Shown here in pieces: positions 36,903 to 46,544 of a stretch of DNA of 64,000 bases. The notes beneath the pieces were generated by a model. The model did no database searches. It was not told the DNA's origin and was given only the letters and a program-made list of their open reading frames with translations. The stretch's first letter is position 1. Each line of letters begins with the position of its first letter. Origin of the DNA: G963664115 sp965263045 (lineage in GTDB: Bacteria; Acidobacteriota; Terriglobia; 20CM-2-55-15); NCBI GenBank assembly GCA_965263045.1, contig CBDHGK010000041.1:1364001-1428000 (forward strand), read 5' to 3'. The position numbers were made by a program, and so were the translations under genes.

Positions 36903-37670
36903 GTGTTGCTGACAATTGACCTGGGAAACACGAACACCGTTTTCGGCATATACGACACCTCCACGCTGGTCCACAGCTGGCGACTCTCGACGGATCGGCG
37001 GCGAACCGCGGACGAGTACGTCATGCTGCTCGGAAATCTGTTCTCACTTGGACACATCGATGCCGCAGTTGTCGGTTCAGTCATTGTGGCGTCGGTTGTT
37101 CCTCCGCTTGACCCGATCCTGGAGGAAGTATCCAGACGGTCGTTCGGCGTGGATGCCGTCTTCGTGACCGCAGAAAATGCAGGTATCCCGATTCTGTACA
37201 ACGATCCCGGGGAAGTCGGGGCCGATCGGATCGTCGATGCCGTCGCTGTGTTGGATCGCTACAGCGTTCCGGCCATCGTGGTGGACCTGGGTACCGCGAC
37301 GACGTTTGACGCCATCACGGCTCAGGGTGAATACTTGGGCGGACTGATCAGCCCGGGAATCGAGGTCTCAGCATCGGCCCTCATCGATCAGGCGGCGCGG
37401 CTGCCCAGAACAGACATTAAGAAGCCTCCGCAACTGATCGGCCGATCAACGGTGGCCAGCTTGCAGAGCGGGTTCTTCTGGGGGTACGTGTCACTGGTTG
37501 ATGGCGTTATCGAGCGCATGAAAGTGGAACTTGGTCCGGAAACGCGAGTGATCGCTACCGGTGGCATGGCGAGCCTGATTCAGGAAGAGTCCCGGTGGAT
37601 CGAGACGACGGACCCGAACCTGACGATGGATGGCTTGTACCTGGTCGCCCGCAAGCTTGGGATCGCGTGA
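36903..37670 (+). CDS. coaX: Type III pantothenate kinase
   Basis: This kinase performs the first step of coenzyme A synthesis. The 255-residue product (GTG start) has the phosphate-1 motif IDLGNTNT, the substrate motif GADRIVDAVA, VDLGTATTFD and GGLISPG. GAGAGGAG lies before the start. It follows birA by 14 bases. Confidence 0.96.
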   Translation: MLLTIDLGNTNTVFGIYDTSTLVHSWRLSTDRRRTADEYVMLLGNLFSLGHIDAAVVGSVIVASVVPPLDPILEEVSRRSFGVDAVFVTAENAGIPILYNDPGEVGADRIVDAVAVLDRYSVPAIVVDLGTATTFDAITAQGEYLGGLISPGIEVSASALIDQAARLPRTDIKKPPQLIGRSTVASLQSGFFWGYVSLVDGVIERMKVELGPETRVIATGGMASLIQEESRWIETTDPNLTMDGLYLVARKLGIA

Positions 37671-37749
37671 GCGATTCCCGCCCCCAGGCGTACGCTTCGT
37701 GACATAATCCGTCGACTGCTTCGGATGCCAATAACAAGAGGAATAAGAA

Positions 37750-39504
37750 ATGGAAGGTCGCTTCAGAGAATTAGCGTTGATCGTGACTCTTCTGCTCCTG
37801 GCGCTGGCTGGATGCGGGGGCGGCGACCGGCCGGCGGGTGGTTTCGCCGATACGGGCAACGGGGAACCCGTTCAGGGAGACTGGCTCATCGTGTCCCTGG
37901 GCGCTGAGGCCGACACGCTGAATCAGATTACGTCTTCGAACGGATACTCGACCCAGATTTACTACGGTGCGCTCAGCTCCCAGATCGGGGAAACGTTGCT
38001 GGGTTACGATCCGGAATCATGGCGCCCGACTAAACCCCTGCTTGCGGAGTCCTATCCCGAAATATCTGGTGATCTGCTGACGTATACGTTCACGATGAGA
38101 GACGGCGTCCGCTGGCATGATGGAGTTCCGTTCAGCGCTCAGGACGTACTCTTTTCTGCGAAGGTCGCCATGCTTCCTTCGGTCGATTCGGCACCCCTGC
38201 GGGGCTACCTTGCGGATCTCCTCGACGTGCAAACCGAGGGCCGGCAGGTGCAGTTCCGAGTCGGGCAACCCTACTGGCTGAATGACTACGTGCTGTCGAG
38301 CTTACCGCTGGTACCCAGGCACGTCTATGATCCCGACGGCGTCCTGGACCGGTATTCCTTTTCGGACATTATTGGTTCGTCATCGCGTGACGATTCTCGG
38401 TTACAGGAATTTGCAGAGGCGTTTAACCGCCATCCGGCGAATCGTGCGCCGATTGGCACCGGGCCCTACCGATTTGACAGTTGGGACAGTGGTTCCCAGA
38501 TCGTCCTGGTCCGCAACAACGAGTATTGGGGTGAGGCGGCTTACCTGGACCGGATCATCTACCGGTTTATTACGGATCCTACAGCTGCATTGACGGCACT
38601 GAGAAGCGGTGAAACCGATTTCTTTCCCAGGCTGACACCGATCCAAAGCGCACAGCAGACGGGGGGCGCCGCGTTCACCTCTGAATTTGGAAAGACCAGC
38701 TATCGAATTCCGGTGTACCGGTATATTGCATGGAATCCAATGCGGCCCTTTTTTGCGGACAAGCGGGTGCGGCAGGCGATGACGATGTTGATTCCGAGAG
38801 AGCGGATTATCGAGCAGGTGTGGTTCGGCCTGGGAGATGTGGCGATGAGCACTTTCAATCCCAGTTCTCCGGATTTCAACCCGAACATCGAACCTTACCC
38901 TTATGACCCGTCCCGGGCCGCGGCTCTGTTGGAAGAGGCTGGGTGGACCGATCACGACGGCGATGGGATTCGCGACAAGGACGGCGTCAAGTTCAGTTTC
39001 GAGTTGATGGGAACAGCTGGGACGCCGTACGTCGAGCAGCTGTTGCCGATATTGAAGGATCGGTTTGCGTCGGTTGGAATCGAAATGATCGAGCGGCGTC
39101 TGGAGTTTACTGTCATGGCCGACAGCGCGCGCGACAAACAATTCGATGCACTGACGATGGCGTGGCTGTCCGATCTGGTTGGGGACCCCTATCAACTGTG
39201 GCACTCGAGTTCTGCTTTGAACAGGGGGTCGAACTACGTGAGCTATAACAATCCTCAGGTGGACCGGATCATTGAAGATGCACGCGTCGAATTTGATCCC
39301 GAGCTGAGGCGAGAACTGTATTGGGAGTTTCAGGAAATCCTGCATGAGGACCAGCCCTATACCTTCCTGATGTATCCCGAGGATTCAGCCGCTCATCATC
39401 TCCGGTTTCAAAACGCTGAGTTTCTGCCGGCACGTCCGGGCTACGATCTGACCCGCTGGTTCGTACCCACCGCGTCTCAAAGATACGGACCGGCTGCTCA
39501 GTAG
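37750..39504 (+). CDS. Peptide-type ABC transporter substrate-binding lipoprotein
   Basis: This family-5 extracellular solute-binding protein (584 residues) delivers oligopeptides or similar ligands to the permeases encoded next. It has a lipobox signal (LIVTLLLLALAGC) and family features such as W-H-D-G-V-P-F-S-A-Q-D-V and RAAALLEEAGWTDHDGDGIR. The ligand cannot be read from sequence; peptides, opines or nickel are possible for the family. No ATPase gene for this transporter is present in the window. Confidence 0.88.
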   Translation: MEGRFRELALIVTLLLLALAGCGGGDRPAGGFADTGNGEPVQGDWLIVSLGAEADTLNQITSSNGYSTQIYYGALSSQIGETLLGYDPESWRPTKPLLAESYPEISGDLLTYTFTMRDGVRWHDGVPFSAQDVLFSAKVAMLPSVDSAPLRGYLADLLDVQTEGRQVQFRVGQPYWLNDYVLSSLPLVPRHVYDPDGVLDRYSFSDIIGSSSRDDSRLQEFAEAFNRHPANRAPIGTGPYRFDSWDSGSQIVLVRNNEYWGEAAYLDRIIYRFITDPTAALTALRSGETDFFPRLTPIQSAQQTGGAAFTSEFGKTSYRIPVYRYIAWNPMRPFFADKRVRQAMTMLIPRERIIEQVWFGLGDVAMSTFNPSSPDFNPNIEPYPYDPSRAAALLEEAGWTDHDGDGIRDKDGVKFSFELMGTAGTPYVEQLLPILKDRFASVGIEMIERRLEFTVMADSARDKQFDALTMAWLSDLVGDPYQLWHSSSALNRGSNYVSYNNPQVDRIIEDARVEFDPELRRELYWEFQEILHEDQPYTFLMYPEDSAAHHLRFQNAEFLPARPGYDLTRWFVPTASQRYGPAAQ

Positions 39505-39561
39505 GGCTATCCGCAGGTATTCCTGTAAAGTCCTTGATTCTAACGGAGACGCCCTTCTTTC

Positions 39562-40569
39562 ATGCGTGGATACCTGCTCAAACGGATCTTGCTCCTGGTG
39601 CCGACGCTGATCGGTATTTCCCTAGTCTCGTTTCTGATTATCCAGCTGGCGCCGGGAGATCCGGCGACCATGCGGCTTGGAAACGCAACGCAGGGGGTGC
39701 GGGATCAGGCCCTGGCGGAGCAGATCATTCGAGAGACCCGCGCCCTCTACGGTCTTGATCGCCCACTTCACGAGCAGTATCTAAGCTGGCTCGGCCGGAT
39801 CGTGACGCTCGATTTCGGCAACTCGATCCGGGATCAGAGACCGGTGTTGGATAAGCTCCGGGAGCGGGTCCCCGTATCCATTCAACTGGGTGGAATTTCG
39901 TTGATTCTTGCGTATCTGATATCCATTCCGATCGGTATCTTTTCGGCAACGCATCAACACAGCAGAACGGATCGCGCGATCACACTACTGCTTTTCACCA
40001 TGTATTCACTGCCGAACTTCTGGATTGCGACGTTAGCGATTGTTTATCTGGGCGGAGGCGAGTTCTTGGACTTCTTTCCTGTTTTTGGCCTCCAGACGAT
40101 CGGTTCTGACAATTGGACTCTCTGGGAGCGCTTCGCCGATCGATTGTGGCACCTCGTCCTGCCGGTGACCTGCATGACGTACTACACGCTGGCTGCGCTG
40201 TCGCGGTACATGCGCTCCAGCATGCTCGAAGTCATTCGCCAGGACTTCATCCGAACTGCCCGGGCGAAAGGCCTCAGCGAACGTCTCGTAATTTACCGAC
40301 ATGCTCTCCGGAACTCTTTGATCCCGATCGTGACCCTCATGGCAAACCTTTTACCGACCCTCATCGGCGGCAGCATCGTGATCGAAACGATTTTTTCTGT
40401 TCCGGGAATGGGACAGTTGGGGTGGGAAGCCGTTCTTTTGAGGGACTACCCCGTCATTATGGCCGTGTTTACGATCAGCGCATTCCTGACCTTGTTGGGA
40501 ATCCTGATCGCGGACGTCCTCTATACGATTGTCGATCCAAGGATCAGGTATGAGCAACAACCCGCCTAG
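39562..40569 (+). CDS. DppB-type ABC transporter permease
   Basis: This 335-residue inner-membrane permease has about six membrane segments, beginning MRGYLLKRILLLVPTLIGIS. The conserved cytoplasmic loop reads RTARAKGLSERLVIYRHALR. It pairs with the next gene product, whose start lies within this gene (20-bp overlap). Confidence 0.92.
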   Translation: MRGYLLKRILLLVPTLIGISLVSFLIIQLAPGDPATMRLGNATQGVRDQALAEQIIRETRALYGLDRPLHEQYLSWLGRIVTLDFGNSIRDQRPVLDKLRERVPVSIQLGGISLILAYLISIPIGIFSATHQHSRTDRAITLLLFTMYSLPNFWIATLAIVYLGGGEFLDFFPVFGLQTIGSDNWTLWERFADRLWHLVLPVTCMTYYTLAALSRYMRSSMLEVIRQDFIRTARAKGLSERLVIYRHALRNSLIPIVTLMANLLPTLIGGSIVIETIFSVPGMGQLGWEAVLLRDYPVIMAVFTISAFLTLLGILIADVLYTIVDPRIRYEQQPA

Positions 40570-41632
40570 CACGGGGCCATCGCATCGCCTGGATCGTCCG
40601 GAAACCGTCATCCGGCGGCGCGAAGATTACTGGTCGATCGTCATCCGCCAGTTTCGGAAGAACCGCATCGCCGTTGTCGGCCTGGTCCTTGTCCTGCTCC
40701 TGTTCGCCGTTGCCCTCGGTGCGGATTTCATCGCGAACGACATGCCGCTGATGATGAGCTATGGGGGAGCGACCTATTTTCCAATATTGAAGAACTATGG
40801 AGTCCGGCTTGGATTGACGCAATGGGAATCCCAGTTTCTGAACGTCCGATACAAGGAATTTTCGGAGAGAAATTTCGGCGACAATGACTGGGCCCTGTTC
40901 CCGCCGATTCGGTACTCGCCGACCGAGACGGATCTTTTCTCGGTCATCCTCCCACCGTCGGGCGATCATCTGCTTGGAACCGACGATATCGGTCGGGATG
41001 TGGCGAGCCGCATGGTTCATGGTTCCCGGGTTTCGCTTTCTGTCGGTTTCGTTGCCGTATCGATATACGTCGTTATCGGAATGCTGATCGGTGCGCTGGC
41101 CGGATACTACGGGGGATTGATCGACATCGTGGCATCGCGTCTGATCGAAGTCATGCTTACGATTCCGACCTTTTTCCTGATCATCACCGTCGTTGCGTTT
41201 CTGCCCCAGAGTATCTTCAACATCATGGTTGTGATCGGTTTGACAAGTTGGCCCACGGTGGCCCGCTTGATGCGAGGTGAGTTCCTCAAGACGAAGTCCT
41301 TCGAATACGTTCTGGCCGCGCAGGCGTTGGGCGCGAGCGACGCAAGGATGATCCTGCGCCACGTCTTGCCGAACAGTCTGGCGCCGATTTTCGTGGCCGC
41401 GACCTTTGGAGTGGCCTCGGCCATCCTGATCGAATCGACGCTGAGCTTCCTCGGTTTTGGTGTTCCCCCTTCGACGGCCAGTTGGGGTGCGATTCTGTCG
41501 AGTTCCCGGGTGCTTCTTCCCAGCGGATGGTGGCTGACGCTGTTTCCAGGCCTGGCCATTTTCATTACGGTCACGTCTTACAATCTTGTGGGCGAAGGTC
41601 TGAGAGATGCTGCGGACCCCCGCCTCAAGTAG
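40550..41632 (+). CDS. DppC-type ABC transporter permease
   Basis: The second permease of the peptide-type transporter has 360 residues from ATG 40550, preceded by AAGGATCAGG; an ATG at 40529 is possible. It has the N-terminal hydrophobic segment RIAVVGLVLVLLLFAVALGA, a large loop and the permease core with LGTDDIGRDV and the cytoplasmic loop AAQALGASDARMILRHVLP. The insert between the first and second segments (about residues 60-140) is longer than in E. coli DppC. Confidence 0.92.
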   Translation: MSNNPPSTGPSHRLDRPETVIRRREDYWSIVIRQFRKNRIAVVGLVLVLLLFAVALGADFIANDMPLMMSYGGATYFPILKNYGVRLGLTQWESQFLNVRYKEFSERNFGDNDWALFPPIRYSPTETDLFSVILPPSGDHLLGTDDIGRDVASRMVHGSRVSLSVGFVAVSIYVVIGMLIGALAGYYGGLIDIVASRLIEVMLTIPTFFLIITVVAFLPQSIFNIMVVIGLTSWPTVARLMRGEFLKTKSFEYVLAAQALGASDARMILRHVLPNSLAPIFVAATFGVASAILIESTLSFLGFGVPPSTASWGAILSSSRVLLPSGWWLTLFPGLAIFITVTSYNLVGEGLRDAADPRLK

Positions 41633-41803
41633 ATGCCGGGAGGCATCAGACGTCTGCTGGAGATGCGCTCTATGTGGGCAAAAAGGAACGCCAGACAGCC
41701 ACCGAGCGGTCACAGATCCCACGTGTAACTGAAGAATCCCGACCCATAATTCCTCGTTCGGCTGGCTTCAGTTACATCCCGGTTTTATAATCAGGCGATA
41801 CCA

Positions 41804-42412
41804 ATGCCTGAAATGCGCACGTTCTATGACGAGTTGGGAGTGACCAGTCACGCCGGTGCGACCGACATCAAGCGTGCCTTCAAGGACATTGCTAAGGTTT
41901 ACCATCCGGACATGAATCCTCCCGACAAAAAGGAGTGGGCGCATGAACAGATGAGCCGGTTGAACTTTATAGTGGATACCCTGCTGGATGCGAAGCGGCG
42001 CAGCGAATACGACGATCTGATTGCCAAGTTTAAGCGTGGGATGTTTCGCCGACCGCGTCGCAGCCCCCGCCAGGAATATGCGCTGCAGCGTGAACACGCT
42101 CGGATTGCTGTCGAGATCATGAATCTGAGTGGAAAATATTCGAACTGCAGGATCAAGATCACGCTCGGTACTGTAGCGAGCATATTATCGATCATTGCGG
42201 TGATCGTGATGTCGCGAGCGCTGGTTCCCTCTGCGATTACATTCTTCTATGTATCGTTTGCCCGGTTCTTCGCCCTGATCGGCTTCATGATGGCTGTGAT
42301 GGGGGTTTATGACTACCTTCGGCGCGGGAAATACAGGCATCAGATCCGCGAGCTGGAGTCGCGCCGGCTGGCCCTGCGTCGACGGATGTATGAAGCCGGG
42401 ACCGCGTATTGA
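41804..42412 (+). CDS. J-domain protein with C-terminal membrane segments
   Basis: This 202-residue protein has an N-terminal J domain (residues about 5-66) with the HPD motif in VYHPDMN, which activates Hsp70 (DnaK). It lacks the Gly/Phe, zinc-finger and C-terminal domains of DnaJ. Two hydrophobic segments follow (TVASILSIIAVIVMS and FALIGFMMAVMGV), so it probably recruits DnaK to the membrane. It stands alone and is convergent with egtD. Confidence 0.82.
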   Translation: MPEMRTFYDELGVTSHAGATDIKRAFKDIAKVYHPDMNPPDKKEWAHEQMSRLNFIVDTLLDAKRRSEYDDLIAKFKRGMFRRPRRSPRQEYALQREHARIAVEIMNLSGKYSNCRIKITLGTVASILSIIAVIVMSRALVPSAITFFYVSFARFFALIGFMMAVMGVYDYLRRGKYRHQIRELESRRLALRRRMYEAGTAY

Positions 42413-42419
42413 GGGGAAC

Positions 42420-42444
42420 GGACACCTGAAAAGCTTCGGTGTCC
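42420..42444. terminator. Hairpin between convergent J-domain gene and egtD
   Basis: The stem GGACACC pairs with GGTGTCC, and after one unpaired T it extends by GAA/TTC around an AAGC loop. It lies between two convergent genes and may terminate both, though no T-run follows on either strand. Confidence 0.45.
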
Positions 42445-42481
42445 AAGCGACTCAATCTCGAGTTGTCGTTTGTTCGCTCAG

Positions 42482-43465
42482 TCAGTCTGCGATCAGCAGC
42501 GTCTCGGCAAAGGGCCAATCCGCGTCCACCCATTGGGCCGCACACCGAAACCCGCAAGCCTTACTGATTCTGGCGATCTCTTCGATATTGAACTTGTGGC
42601 TGCTCTCGGTCCAGATCGTTTCGCCTTCCTGAATGTGAATTTCCATGTCGGCGGCCCGGATGCGGACGTTCTGGTCGGAGCGGGCCCGGAGGTGCATTTC
42701 GATTCTCCGCTCACCCGCGTCGTAGCGGGCAAGGTGTTCAAAGGATGCGAGATCGAAGTTGCCTCCGAGCTCCCGGTTGATTCTAGCCAGGACGTTCAAA
42801 TTGAAAGCAGCAGTCACACCGAGGACGTCGTCGTATGCCGCCAGCAGTTGCGGCACCGGTTTCTCCAGATCCGATCCGAGCAGGAAGGCATCCCCGCTTC
42901 GGATTGTGGACCGTAATCGCTTGAGAAACTCCGGAATTGCAGGCCGGTCGAAATTGCCGATCGTTCCGCCAAGAAACAGGAGCAGCAGACGCGTGTCTTG
43001 CGGTGTACGGTCCATCGCAACTCTAAGGCCTTCAAAATATGGCAACTGGAGAGGTTGGACGTCAACTTCATCGATATGCTCGAGTTCCCGCTGGCATCGG
43101 TCGAGGGCCGAAGCGGATACGTCGATGGGAAAATAGACGAGCGGCCCGTTCCGGGTCAGTTCCGAAATAATGCGATGGGTTTTGACCCCGGTGCCACTTC
43201 CCAATTCCGCAAGTACGACTGTGGATCCCATCTCTTGCGCCAGGTCCCCGGCGTGGCAATCTATGACCCGCTCGTCGGCCCGTGTCACGCCATATTCAGG
43301 GAGCAGGGTAATCACTTCGAATAAATGCGACCCGATCGCGTCGTACAGATATCTGGAATCGAGCGTCTTTTGCGAGTGTCCCCGAAGACTCTCCCGGACG
43401 GCGCCGGCAAACTCCCTGACATCCGAATCCGCCGGGTCGTGAGTTGCAGGCAGTATTCGGCTCAT
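42482..43465 (-). CDS. egtD: L-histidine N-alpha-trimethyltransferase (EgtD)
   Basis: EgtD makes hercynine, the first intermediate of ergothioneine. The 327-residue product from ATG 43465 has LYDAIGSHLFEVITLLPEYG near the start, the SAM-binding LAELGSGTGVKT, and F-L-G-G-T-I-G-N-F, typical of this family. Its start overlaps the end of egtB (ATGA at 43462-43465), so the two are translated together. Confidence 0.92.
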   Translation of the reverse strand: MSRILPATHDPADSDVREFAGAVRESLRGHSQKTLDSRYLYDAIGSHLFEVITLLPEYGVTRADERVIDCHAGDLAQEMGSTVVLAELGSGTGVKTHRIISELTRNGPLVYFPIDVSASALDRCQRELEHIDEVDVQPLQLPYFEGLRVAMDRTPQDTRLLLLFLGGTIGNFDRPAIPEFLKRLRSTIRSGDAFLLGSDLEKPVPQLLAAYDDVLGVTAAFNLNVLARINRELGGNFDLASFEHLARYDAGERRIEMHLRARSDQNVRIRAADMEIHIQEGETIWTESSHKFNIEEIARISKACGFRCAAQWVDADWPFAETLLIAD

Positions 43466-44787
43466 GCTTCCACGCAACGAAATGTAGAGTAGATATGCGG
43501 GTAATGCGGCTGGAACCAATTCCGGAATGACCGGCGGAGCATGTATCGCGAGGTTCTCGAAGAAGCCCCTTTCATCACATAGTGTTTGCCATCGAAGAAG
43601 TTTGAGGAATAGCCGGGGTAAAAATGAAAGCGTTCAAAGCCGTCAAACGGTTCGAATACCGTCGAGGTCCATTCCCATCCGTTGCCGATCAGGTCGGAGA
43701 CGCCAAAAGCACTGTCTCCGCCGGGGTACGAACCCACCGGTGCGGCATTCCATCTGTGAGAGTCGAAGTTTCCGAGTTCCTTACGGGGGGAATCCGAGCC
43801 CCATGGGTAGTCCCGTTCCCCGCCGTCGGGCGTACCGTAACCCGCCCGGTGCAACTGGGATTCGGTGGGTAGCGACGCTCCCCTCCATCGCGCATATGCG
43901 GTGGCTTCAGCGTGGCTCACGTAAACCGGCCACGACAACGGCAGGGGCCGCACATCAAACATATTGCGCTGCATCCATGCTGCGCCTTTCTTTTCCCAGA
44001 AACATGGATGCCGGATGCCTGTCTTCGATTTCCATGCCCAGTCATCATCCTGCCACAGCGTCCGGTCATCGTATCCTCCGCTTCGAACGAATTCCAGAAA
44101 CTGTCCGTTGGTCACATTCGAAATATCGATCCGGAATGCGGAAACGTCGGTTATGACTTCGGAAAACTCATTGTCCCAGCCGAAAGCTCCATCGCCCCAT
44201 GTCTGTCCGAGAGTGGCACGCCCCGACGGAATTTCGACTTTTCCCTCCACGCTTTGCACAGAATCCCGGATTTCACGCTCGGGAGCTAAGGATCTCTTAT
44301 GGTCCAGAGGCAGCCAGTGGAGCAGGTATGTCAATGTTTCAGCGTGCATCAGGCGGTGCTCCACAGCGACGTTAAAAACGAGTCCGTTTGCGAGATCATC
44401 GGATGCCCCGAAATCGGCTTTCTCAAGGAGTTCATCCACCGTTTGTCGGGCGCGCCGTCTGTATGCAGCGACTTCGGTAAGATCCGGCCAATCGGTCGGT
44501 GCGTCGGTGGGAAGGCCATCATCGACCGGGTCGATTCCGAATGCGAATAGATCGTCAAAAACCGCGTTGAACGGTTCGAGTCCAAGCGTCTTGCGGGCAA
44601 GGAGGTTCCAGTCGAATGCCTCGAAGTGTCCGACGTAGAAAATGACTCGATGTCTTTCAGCGATCGGGCGTTGGGTGATAGCAATCGGGTCCAGCATCGA
44701 AAACAGGCCATCCGTTGTGGCGCGCGCTTCCCGGAGACGCAGCGCCAGAGAATTTCTCAACTGATTGTGGTTGAAACCTGGAGACAT
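43462..44787 (-). CDS. egtB: Iron-dependent sulfoxide synthase EgtB-type
   Basis: EgtB joins hercynine to cysteine or gamma-glutamylcysteine through a C-S bond with oxygen. The 441-residue product has an N-terminal DinB-like domain with the H-x3-H-x-E element in EHRLMHAETL, part of the iron site, and a C-terminal FGE-sulfatase-like domain (RWRGASLPTESQLHRAGYG, GNGWEWTSTVFEPF). It ends RNWFQPHYPHIYSTFRC. No egtA, egtC or egtE is nearby; some acidobacterial EgtB enzymes, such as that of Chloracidobacterium, are known to use cysteine directly. Confidence 0.9.
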   Translation of the reverse strand: MSPGFNHNQLRNSLALRLREARATTDGLFSMLDPIAITQRPIAERHRVIFYVGHFEAFDWNLLARKTLGLEPFNAVFDDLFAFGIDPVDDGLPTDAPTDWPDLTEVAAYRRRARQTVDELLEKADFGASDDLANGLVFNVAVEHRLMHAETLTYLLHWLPLDHKRSLAPEREIRDSVQSVEGKVEIPSGRATLGQTWGDGAFGWDNEFSEVITDVSAFRIDISNVTNGQFLEFVRSGGYDDRTLWQDDDWAWKSKTGIRHPCFWEKKGAAWMQRNMFDVRPLPLSWPVYVSHAEATAYARWRGASLPTESQLHRAGYGTPDGGERDYPWGSDSPRKELGNFDSHRWNAAPVGSYPGGDSAFGVSDLIGNGWEWTSTVFEPFDGFERFHFYPGYSSNFFDGKHYVMKGASSRTSRYMLRRSFRNWFQPHYPHIYSTFRCVEA

Positions 44788-45099
44788 CGATGCTTTGAGA
44801 GGCTACGTTCGTGGTTCAAAATCAAGTGTTTCAGTCCATCCCAATTCGCCAGCAAGAAGGGGAAACTTTTAGCAGGTAGCCAAGATCATGTCAACCTCTC
44901 CGGGCGTTGGGTCACGTTTCAGTCTTAATTTCAGCCTCTGACTGCGCCGGAGACTACTCCCGGTCTCACGCTCAGAAGGATTCGCCGGACCTCTCAGGAC
45001 CGGATCGCGACGAAGAACGGGCCGGGGAATAGGTATCTCAATCAATGGATTGTAGAATACAGATGCCCCCTCTGTTTCATGGGATAGATGAGGCTTGAT
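44788..45099. other. Divergent intergenic region
   Basis: I find no gene here. The stretch separates egtB (minus) from the DUF3179 gene (plus), so both promoters should lie in it. A possible -10 element, TAGAAT, is at 45053-45058, but I see no good -35 element at the right distance. Confidence 0.4.
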
Positions 45100-46473
45100 A
45101 TGAAACTACGGTTCATCCTGTCTCTTGTTTTTGGAGCGATCGCTGCCGCATGTGGTGTCAGTGCCGCCCAGACCGAAGATCCAGATATCTTTCTGTTCTT
45201 TGAGGCGGCCCGATCGGACCCCGAGGTCGCGGAATCCGCCCTGGACGAAATCGCGGCCAGCTGGCGTGACGGTTTTACGCCGTTTATCGTCAATCTGGCT
45301 CGATTGATGGCTGCGGATTCCCCCATTCGCCAGAGATTGATGCGATTCCTGGAAACACAGACCGGTCAACGGCTCGGTCCCGACCTGGCTCGATGGGGGA
45401 CCTGGATGTGGGATCTCCCGCCAGACCTGCATCCCGAATACGGTGTGTTCAAGGGTCTTGTCTACGGCCAGATTGATCCCCGGATGCGAGAGTTCTTCCC
45501 TCCCGGAGTGGCCTCGGACATCCGCTTGGACGAAGTGCAGTGGGGCGGTGTCGTTGTCAACGGGATACCGCCACTGGATCATCCCGTTCACGTGTCGGCC
45601 GATGAAGCGGATTACCTCGATGATGACAACATCGTTTTTGGCGTCTCGGTCAACGGCGAAGCCCGGGCGTATCCCAAGCGGATCTTCGCATGGCACGAAA
45701 TGGCTCTGGATGAAATCGGTGGCACCGAGCTGACGATCATTTACTGCACGTTGTGCGGAACCGTATTGCCCTATGAGAGCGAAGTGGGTGGCGAGCTCCG
45801 GAAGTTCGGTACCAGTGGCCTGCTGTATCGTTCCAACAAGCTCTTCTTCGATGAAGCGACAATGAGTCTCTGGTCGACACTCGAAGGAAGACCCGTGATC
45901 GGGGAGCTTGTGGGTAGCGGCCTGAATCTTCAGCTGCGTCCCTCGGTGACGACGACATGGGGCGAGTGGAAACGCCGGCATCCCGATACCCGCGTGCTGT
46001 CCATCGATACGGGCTATGACCGCAACTACGATGAAGGCGTGGCTTACCGCGACTACTTCGCAACAGATAGGCTGATGTTCCAGGTTCCCCGTCTCGATGA
46101 CAGGTTGGGGAATAAGGACGAAGTGCTCGTGATGCGTTTGGATTCGGGGCGCGCGGGACGCATTCCTGTAGCCATTGCCGCCGAATTTTTGCGTGAAAAT
46201 CAGATTTATCCATTTGACGCTGCCGGGCGTTCGTTCGTGGTGATTACGTCTGCAGGCGGGGCAAACCGTGTGTACGCTTCAGAGGGGGTTCGGTTTGGTC
46301 CACAGCGCGAGTCCCTCGCGATCGTCGACACGACCGGGCGCGCCTGGAGGCTCGAAGAAGAGGCCCTGGTCGCCGAAGACGGCTCAGGCCTTGAACTCGC
46401 CCGTATCACCGCCAACCGGGCGTTCTGGTTCGGCTGGTACGCCCAGTTTCCGGACACGGAATTGATTCAATAA
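45100..46473 (+). CDS. Exported DUF3179 protein
   Basis: From ATG 45100 (behind GAGG; a further ATG at 45088 is in frame) the product has 457 residues with a signal peptide (MKLRFILSLVFGAIAAACGVSAA). The DUF3179 region covers most of the mature protein: GVSVNGEARAYPKRIFAWHEM, TIIYCTLCGTVLPY with two nearby cysteines, and LWSTLEGRPVIGEL. The family is widespread in environmental bacteria and archaea; its function is unknown. The paired cysteines could bind metal or form a disulfide. Confidence 0.85.
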   Translation: MKLRFILSLVFGAIAAACGVSAAQTEDPDIFLFFEAARSDPEVAESALDEIAASWRDGFTPFIVNLARLMAADSPIRQRLMRFLETQTGQRLGPDLARWGTWMWDLPPDLHPEYGVFKGLVYGQIDPRMREFFPPGVASDIRLDEVQWGGVVVNGIPPLDHPVHVSADEADYLDDDNIVFGVSVNGEARAYPKRIFAWHEMALDEIGGTELTIIYCTLCGTVLPYESEVGGELRKFGTSGLLYRSNKLFFDEATMSLWSTLEGRPVIGELVGSGLNLQLRPSVTTTWGEWKRRHPDTRVLSIDTGYDRNYDEGVAYRDYFATDRLMFQVPRLDDRLGNKDEVLVMRLDSGRAGRIPVAIAAEFLRENQIYPFDAAGRSFVVITSAGGANRVYASEGVRFGPQRESLAIVDTTGRAWRLEEEALVAEDGSGLELARITANRAFWFGWYAQFPDTELIQ

Positions 46474-46544
46474 ACGAGGTCCGACGGAGAATCCATCCGT
46501 GGCCGGACGGGTTCCGACGATTTTACGGGTGCCCGACTTTACCG

